Origin: Bacteroidota bacterium
GTDB lineage: Bacteria > Bacteroidota > Bacteroidia > Palsa-965
Reading direction: 5' to 3'
DNA length: 64,000 nucleotides
Assembly (NCBI GenBank): GCA_006218065.1
Contig: VBWE01000014.1
Location: 92,834 to 156,833 of the forward strand
In this document: one piece after another, positions 59,774 to 64,000 of the stretch
Layout of the letters: each line of letters starts with the position of its first letter
How positions within the stretch are numbered: position 1 is the stretch's first letter
The notes under the pieces: generated by a model
What the model saw: the letters and a program-made list of their open reading frames with translations, nothing else
Told to the model about the DNA's origin: nothing
The model's database searches: none
Program-made: the position numbers and the translations under genes

Positions 59774-60841
59774 ATGAGGGGAGTTTCTTTTGGGAATAAT
59801 AATGCAGCGTTTTCCACTGCACTCAAAAAGAAGGTTGACGAGTATTTCAGCGCGAACGGTGTAAAATTCACCGGCAACAAAAAACTTTACTGGAAAACAG
59901 CCATCCTGATGTGTTCGGCCGCGGCATTGTACGCCTGGCTTGTATTTCTCACGCCGGCCTGGTGGTTATCCATCCCGGGATGTTTACTGCTCGGTTTCAA
60001 CATGGCCGCCATCGGCTTCAACGTGATGCACGACGGGGCGCACGGCAGTTTTTCGCAGCGCAAATGGGTGAATGAAATGATGGCCTACTCGCTCAACCTG
60101 CTCGGCGGATGTTCCTATCTCTGGAAAGCCAAGCACAACGTCAATCACCACAACTTTACCAATATCGAAGGTCACGATGATGATATCGATATCAAGCCCT
60201 GGATACGTACCAATACCAACCAGCCACGCCGCTGGTACCACCGCTACCAGCATATTTACTGGGTGGTGCTTTACGGGTTTACGTACCTGATCTGGGTTTT
60301 CTCCAAGGATTTCGACAAGTATTTCCGTGGAAAAATCGGCGAAACCAAAATCAAAAAAATGAATGTGAAAGAACACATCGTTTTCTGGGCCAGCAAACTC
60401 GTTTACGGTTTTGTGTTCATCGCTTTACCCATTTGGCAGGTCGGTTTCCTCGATACGCTGTTCGGTTACCTGCTCGCCGCCGGCATGTGCGGTTTTGTAC
60501 TGGCTGTCGTTTTCCAGCTTGCGCACGTGGTGGAAGAAGCGTCTTTCCCGGTTCCGGATGATAAAACGAATAAAGTGAAGGAAGACTGGACCGTGCACCA
60601 GCTCGCCACCACCGCCAATTTCTCGACACGCAGCAAATTCATTTCCTGGTTCGTGGGTGGACTGAATTTCCAGGTGGAACATCATTTGTTCCCGCGCATC
60701 AGCCACGTACATTATCCCGCGATCAGTAAAGTAGTGAAAGACGTGTGCAGCCAGTTCAATGTGCGGTATATCGAATATCCTACATTCTTCAGCGCGCTGA
60801 AATCGCACGTGCTTTATCTCAAAACGATCGGCGCGCAGTAA
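59774..60841 (+). CDS. Membrane fatty acid desaturase (acyl-CoA/acyl-lipid type)
   Basis: A 355-residue di-iron desaturase. Histidine boxes: HDGAHGS (HxxxH), HNVNHHNF (HxxHH), and QVEHHLFP (QxxHH) near residue 295. Two pairs of hydrophobic helices surround the first boxes. The Q in the third box is typical of front-end (delta-5/6-like) enzymes, and the substrate could be an acyl lipid rather than acyl-CoA. It introduces cis double bonds, useful for membrane fluidity at low temperature. No fatty acid genes are adjacent. Confidence 0.9.
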   Translation: MRGVSFGNNNAAFSTALKKKVDEYFSANGVKFTGNKKLYWKTAILMCSAAALYAWLVFLTPAWWLSIPGCLLLGFNMAAIGFNVMHDGAHGSFSQRKWVNEMMAYSLNLLGGCSYLWKAKHNVNHHNFTNIEGHDDDIDIKPWIRTNTNQPRRWYHRYQHIYWVVLYGFTYLIWVFSKDFDKYFRGKIGETKIKKMNVKEHIVFWASKLVYGFVFIALPIWQVGFLDTLFGYLLAAGMCGFVLAVVFQLAHVVEEASFPVPDDKTNKVKEDWTVHQLATTANFSTRSKFISWFVGGLNFQVEHHLFPRISHVHYPAISKVVKDVCSQFNVRYIEYPTFFSALKSHVLYLKTIGAQ

Positions 60842-60896
60842 CAAACGAAGGACTCCTTTGGAGGAAGTTGGTATTTGAGAGTTGGAAGTTCTCCTT

Positions 60897-61472
60897 TTAT
60901 TTTTCGTAGAAGTGCATCTCCCGCATATATTCCCACGCTTCGTGCGGAAGATAATAACGCACGTCTTTCTTGTTCTTAACGGCTTCGCGGATAAACGTGG
61001 ATGAGATATCGACCAGCGGGGCGTTCACCATTTTAACATGCGGATGCGCTTTCAAAGGACCGCCGTCACTTTCCGGGCGCGGGTAAACCAGCACTTCGTA
61101 CTGTTTCAGGATCTCTTCGTAATTCTTCCACTTGTGCAGCGTGCTTAAATTGTCGCTACCCATGATCAGCGCAAACCGGTCGTTCGGAAATTTTTCCGAC
61201 AGGTAAGCGAGCGTGTGAATGGTGTACGAAGGTTGCGGCAGTTTGAATTCGATATTGCTCGCTTTCATTTTGTTGTTGTCGCCGATAGCCCGGTGAACCA
61301 GCTCCAGCCGGTGATGATCGGCGAGCAGGCTGCTTTTGGTTTTCAGCGGGTTGTGCGGGCTGACGATGAACCACAAACGGTCGAGCTCCGCGAATGCAAG
61401 CATGTAGTTGGCGATGATCATGTGTCCCACATGCACCGGGTTGAACGAACCGAAGTAGAGACCGATTTTCAT
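60897..61472 (-). CDS. nadD: Nicotinate-nucleotide adenylyltransferase
   Basis: A 191-residue nucleotidyltransferase with the (T/H)xGH-type HVGH signature in GLYFGSFNPVHVGHMIIAN at the N-terminus and ISSTFIREAVKNKKDVRYYL as the ISSTxxR motif. It transfers AMP to nicotinate mononucleotide in NAD synthesis. The start overlaps the end of gmk by 4 nt, and gmk itself overlaps yicC by one base, so the trio is one operon. Family length is normal. Confidence 0.95.
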   Translation of the reverse strand: MKIGLYFGSFNPVHVGHMIIANYMLAFAELDRLWFIVSPHNPLKTKSSLLADHHRLELVHRAIGDNNKMKASNIEFKLPQPSYTIHTLAYLSEKFPNDRFALIMGSDNLSTLHKWKNYEEILKQYEVLVYPRPESDGGPLKAHPHVKMVNAPLVDISSTFIREAVKNKKDVRYYLPHEAWEYMREMHFYEK

Positions 61473-62044
61473 GCGGAAATAAAATCGCCGGTGAGTTGTT
61501 CGCCGATCTTCAGCGCACGTTCCAGTTTGTCGTTCAGGATAATCTTGTCAAACTTCGTCGCGAACTCAAGCTCGTGCTTGGCTTTGGAAAGGCGGATCTG
61601 AATTTTTTCTTCGGAGTCGGTTCCGCGTGCGCGCAGGCGTGTTTCGAGTGCTTCCACGGACGGCGGCATGACAAAAACAGCCAGCGCTTTTTCCCCGAAT
61701 TGTTTTTTCAGGCTGAGTCCGCCTTTTACATCCACGTCGAAAATCACGTGGTGGCCTTTACGCCAGATACGTTCCACTTCGGAGCGCAGCGTGCCGTAAA
61801 ACTGGTCGGGATACACTTCTTCCCATTCCACGAATTCGTTGGCCGCGATCCGTTTGCGGAACTCATCCGCTGAAAGAAAATAATAATCCACGCCGTTCTG
61901 TTCATCTCCCCGCGCAGCGCGGCTGGTGGCGGAGACGGAAAATTCAAGCTGAGGAAATACTTCCAGCAGGTAATGTACGATCGTGGTTTTACCCGCTCCC
62001 GAAGGCGCCGAAAAAATGACGAGTTTACCCGAAACCGGATTCAT
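61469..62044 (-). CDS. gmk: Guanylate kinase
   Basis: Phosphorylates GMP to GDP. A 191-residue P-loop kinase with SAPSGAGKTT, the GMP-binding SVSATSRAARGDEQNGVDYYF and WEEVYPDQFYGT. Middle gene of the yicC-gmk-nadD operon: ATG overlaps the yicC stop (TAATG) and its own stop overlaps the nadD start. This order is common in Bacteroidota. Confidence 0.96.
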   Translation of the reverse strand: MNPVSGKLVIFSAPSGAGKTTIVHYLLEVFPQLEFSVSATSRAARGDEQNGVDYYFLSADEFRKRIAANEFVEWEEVYPDQFYGTLRSEVERIWRKGHHVIFDVDVKGGLSLKKQFGEKALAVFVMPPSVEALETRLRARGTDSEEKIQIRLSKAKHELEFATKFDKIILNDKLERALKIGEQLTGDFISA

Positions 62045-62913
62045 TACAATACGTTAAGCAGTTGTTCTTTTATTTTTTCCAGTTCGTCCTTCATTTCCAC
62101 TACGAGCCGCTGGATGCCTGCGTCGTTGGATTTGGAGCCGATGGTATTGATCTCGCGGCCGATCTCCTGCGAAATAAAACCGAGTTTGCGGCCGCTCGAC
62201 GGTTCCTGCATCGTCTTCATGAAATAATCGCAATGCGTCTGCAGGCGAAGTTTCTCTTCCGTAATGTCGAGCTTCTCGATATAAAAAATCAATTCCTGCT
62301 CGAAACGGTTGCGGTCTATTTTTTCGGCGGCGATGAATTCCTCCAGGTTTTTCCCGATGCGTTCCCGGATACCGGCGACGCGCTGCGGATCGAGTGTAAG
62401 TATTTCAGCGAGCTTGGCCAGGATAATCCCGATACGCTGTTCGAATTCTTTGAAAAGTGTTTTTCCTTCGTCCTCGCGGAAAGCGTTGAATGCCTTGATT
62501 GCATCCTGCACGGACTGCTGAACCAGTTTCCATTCGCTTTCGTCCAGTTCCTGTTTTTCCTGCTTGAGCACATCGGGCATTTTCACGATGATCGGAAGGT
62601 ATTCGGCATTTTTTTCTTCCCCGATTTTTTCAGCGAGCGTTTTCAGCACGTTGTGATAATTCAGTGCCAGCGGCGTGTTCAGGCTCACCATGCCGGCGTC
62701 GCCCGTATATTCGGCGTAAATGGAAAAATCGACTTTGCCGCGTTCGATGCTGCGTGAAAGTTCGCTCCGCAGTTCCGCTTCTTTCTCGCGGTACGACATA
62801 TGCACGCGCATGCCCAGGTCGAGCTGGCGGCTGTTCAGCGATCGGATTTCAATCGTTACTTTCTTCTGCGGCAATTCACAAACTGCTTTGCCGTAACCGG
62901 TCATTGATTTCAT
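62044..62913 (-). CDS. yicC: YicC-family endoribonuclease
   Basis: A 289-residue protein starting MKSMTGYGKA (the family N-terminus), with IEIRSLNSRQLDLGMRV and the C-terminal GRKLGFISQEIGREINTIGS motif, whose acidic residues are thought catalytic. YicC-like proteins act as RNases in E. coli and B. subtilis. The start is ATG 62913 rather than the upstream frame that reads through repeat copy E. The TACTTTTA sequence just upstream resembles a -7 box. Confidence 0.95.
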   Translation of the reverse strand: MKSMTGYGKAVCELPQKKVTIEIRSLNSRQLDLGMRVHMSYREKEAELRSELSRSIERGKVDFSIYAEYTGDAGMVSLNTPLALNYHNVLKTLAEKIGEEKNAEYLPIIVKMPDVLKQEKQELDESEWKLVQQSVQDAIKAFNAFREDEGKTLFKEFEQRIGIILAKLAEILTLDPQRVAGIRERIGKNLEEFIAAEKIDRNRFEQELIFYIEKLDITEEKLRLQTHCDYFMKTMQEPSSGRKLGFISQEIGREINTIGSKSNDAGIQRLVVEMKDELEKIKEQLLNVL

Positions 62914-62941
62914 GGCGTAAAAGTAGACTAAATCAATGAAC

Positions 62942-63022
62942 CAATTGATCAATTTGAAAATTTGAAGATGCCCTGCGCGCCTGCCAGTGGGCATTTTCAA
63001 ATCGGCTCAATTTTTCAAATTG
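62942..63022. repeat. AATTTGAAAATG-family palindrome, copy E
   Basis: CAATTGATCAATTTGAAAAT and TTTGAAGATGCCC on one side; GGGCATTTTCAAATCGGCTC and AATTTTTCAAATTG on the other. Core TGCGCGCCTGCCAGTG matches the GCGC...CAC core of other copies in inverse orientation. It sits between eamA and yicC. Confidence 0.85.
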
Positions 63023-63035
63023 ACGAATTGAAAAA

Positions 63036-63920
63036 TTATTTTTTCACGGGCATACTCGCCATGTAAACGCCGGCGAAAATCACGCCCGCGGAAATGATTT
63101 TGGTCCAGCTCAGCTCGTCTTTCCCCAGCCCCAGCGCAATCATCGCCGCCAGCACAGGCTGCAGGTAAATGTATGCACTCACCACGGCCGGGCTCAGCGC
63201 CTTCAGTGCGAAAGTATTGAGCAGGTACGCAATATACGTGGTGCCGAATACCACCCACAGCGCGCAAAACCAATCCCACGAACCGAGCGAAGTCCACGCG
63301 GTTTCCGTAAACTGGCCGATGCCGAAAGGAAAAACAAAAATCAGCCCGAAAGTAAAAGCCCAGCGCAGCACCGTAACGGTATGGTATTTCTGCATCATCG
63401 GTTTTACCAGCACGAGGTACGTGCCCCACGAAAGTGCATTGATAAAAACAAGCAAATCGCCCAGCGGGTTATCCGCAGCGCCCGTGGCCGCCTGGCTTCC
63501 GAGGATGAGCAGCAAAGCGCCGCCGAAACCCGCCAGGATTCCGCCGCCGCGCAGCCAGGTAATTCTTTCTTTGAGTACAAAACTCCCGATGATCAGAACC
63601 AGGATCGGGGAGGTGATCATCATGATGGCCGCGCTGATCGGGGAGGTGAGGCTCAGTCCTTTTATAAAGAGCATCTGGTTCACGGCTACGCCGAAGATCG
63701 CGAGCGGGATGAATTTCAACAGGTCCTTTTTATCGACGCGCTCCCGGATAAAAAAAAGATCCGTCAGCCAGAACAGGATCGTCGCGCCCGCCACGCGCAG
63801 CAGCACGAAACCGAATGGACCGATAGGATCAGGAGTAACTTCTTTCGCGATGGTAAAACTGGCCGCGTAAATCAGCATCGCCAGCAAAAGGGCGAGATGA
63901 GCGGCGAGTGTTTTGTTCAT
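63036..63920 (-). CDS. EamA/DMT family transporter
   Basis: A 294-residue protein with ten hydrophobic helices in two EamA halves (LALLLAMLIYAASFTIAKEV, LLVFINALSWGTYLVLVKPM). The end helices include SAYIYLQPVLAAMIALGLGKDEL, typical of the RhaT/YdcZ-like drug/metabolite transporters. Substrate unknown. The start is ATG 63920, five nucleotides from a perfect -7 box, rather than the frame beginning at 63950. Confidence 0.92.
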   Translation of the reverse strand: MNKTLAAHLALLLAMLIYAASFTIAKEVTPDPIGPFGFVLLRVAGATILFWLTDLFFIRERVDKKDLLKFIPLAIFGVAVNQMLFIKGLSLTSPISAAIMMITSPILVLIIGSFVLKERITWLRGGGILAGFGGALLLILGSQAATGAADNPLGDLLVFINALSWGTYLVLVKPMMQKYHTVTVLRWAFTFGLIFVFPFGIGQFTETAWTSLGSWDWFCALWVVFGTTYIAYLLNTFALKALSPAVVSAYIYLQPVLAAMIALGLGKDELSWTKIISAGVIFAGVYMASMPVKK

Positions 63921-63925
63921 GGGTG

Positions 63926-63933
63926 CAAAGGTA
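63926..63933 (-). promoter_or_regulatory. -7 box TACCTTTG of eamA, next to the start codon
   Basis: TACCTTTG on the minus strand ends 5 nt before the ATG at 63920, predicting a leaderless or near-leaderless mRNA. Confidence 0.65.
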
Positions 63934-63943
63934 ATTTTTCCGG

Positions 63944-64000
63944 GACTCACCCCCCGGCCCCCTCTCTCCGACGTTGTGTGTTTCTTATAAACGAAAGTCG
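63944..64000. repeat. C-rich palindromic element, third unit (cut by window end)
   Basis: The first 40 nt are identical to the reverse complement of the right-hand unit at 17507-17748 (GACTCACCCCCCGGCCCCCT, then CTCTCCGACGTTGTGTGTTT). After a few changed bases it continues with TAAACGAAAGTCG as in that unit. It sits just upstream of eamA and its inner half is outside the window. Confidence 0.88.

Overview
The window is chromosomal DNA from a member of the Bacteroidota, probably a free-living or metagenome-derived relative of the Chitinophagales/Sphingobacteriales. The main signs are: three secreted proteins ending in type IX secretion (T9SS) sorting domains (22635-24134, 38143-40704, 49558-53403); many promoters with the Bacteroidota -7 box TAnnTTTG, some almost touching the start codon; and families largely confined to the phylum (DUF5686, DUF3108-type, DUF6427-type, SprB repeats, M16 active/inactive pairs). 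GC content is near 50% except in a few AT-rich islands. There is no rRNA operon, CRISPR array or recognisable transposase or integrase. The only tRNA-like sequence is a truncated tRNA-Tyr.

Layout. 1-1056 (minus): partial amidohydrolase, a DUF6686-type protein and a small overlapping gene. 1209-2288: rlmN. 2611-7108 (minus): a five-gene envelope cluster with a beta-barrel protein, a secreted YidD-like protein, two TPR/PGLGQVYAGK proteins and a large secreted protein. 7227-11697: polyprenyl diphosphate synthase, a membrane glycosyltransferase, two MORN-type proteins and a membrane-anchored cytochrome c. 12050-14791: the DUF2157/DUF4401/GDYXXLXY membrane operon. 14900-18638: a TPR glycosyltransferase, a CYTH protein and ftsX, separated by complex palindromic repeats. 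18937-22434: a very unusual leuS. 22635-31598: a T9SS protein, a DUF3108 protein, tryptophan 2,3-dioxygenase, a DUF5686 receptor-like protein and two M16 peptidases. 31714-35232: an AT-rich two-ATPase module behind an operator-rich promoter. 35348-37923: ECF sigma factor, probable anti-sigma factor and MsrB. 38143-49439: a T9SS dockerin-like protein, an alpha-helical protein, an ArnT-like transferase, purD, a WG-repeat lipoprotein, a TPR protein and a DUF6427 protein. 49558-54195: an SprB-repeat adhesin and purQ. 54258-56501: tRNA-Tyr fragment, Fic protein and a SnoaL-like protein. 56569-63920: thioesterase, DsbA/FrnE, RhlE-type helicase, desaturase, the yicC-gmk-nadD operon and an EamA transporter.

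Most striking observation. The leucyl-tRNA synthetase ORF carries a complete DUF559 (PD-(D/E)XK-like) nuclease domain inserted in frame (20584-21060). It is bounded by imperfect C-rich/G-rich inverted repeats. These resemble a separate dispersed C-rich palindromic element found as two head-to-head units at 17507-17748 and again at the window end (63944-64000). I suggest a nuclease-bearing element that tolerates insertion into essential genes by staying in frame, with small non-coding relatives between genes. A second dispersed palindrome family, built from AATTTGAAAATG modules, occurs five times between genes. One copy is interrupted by the 18-bp palindrome TCCCGATAGCTATCGGGA, which also occurs alone at 48391.
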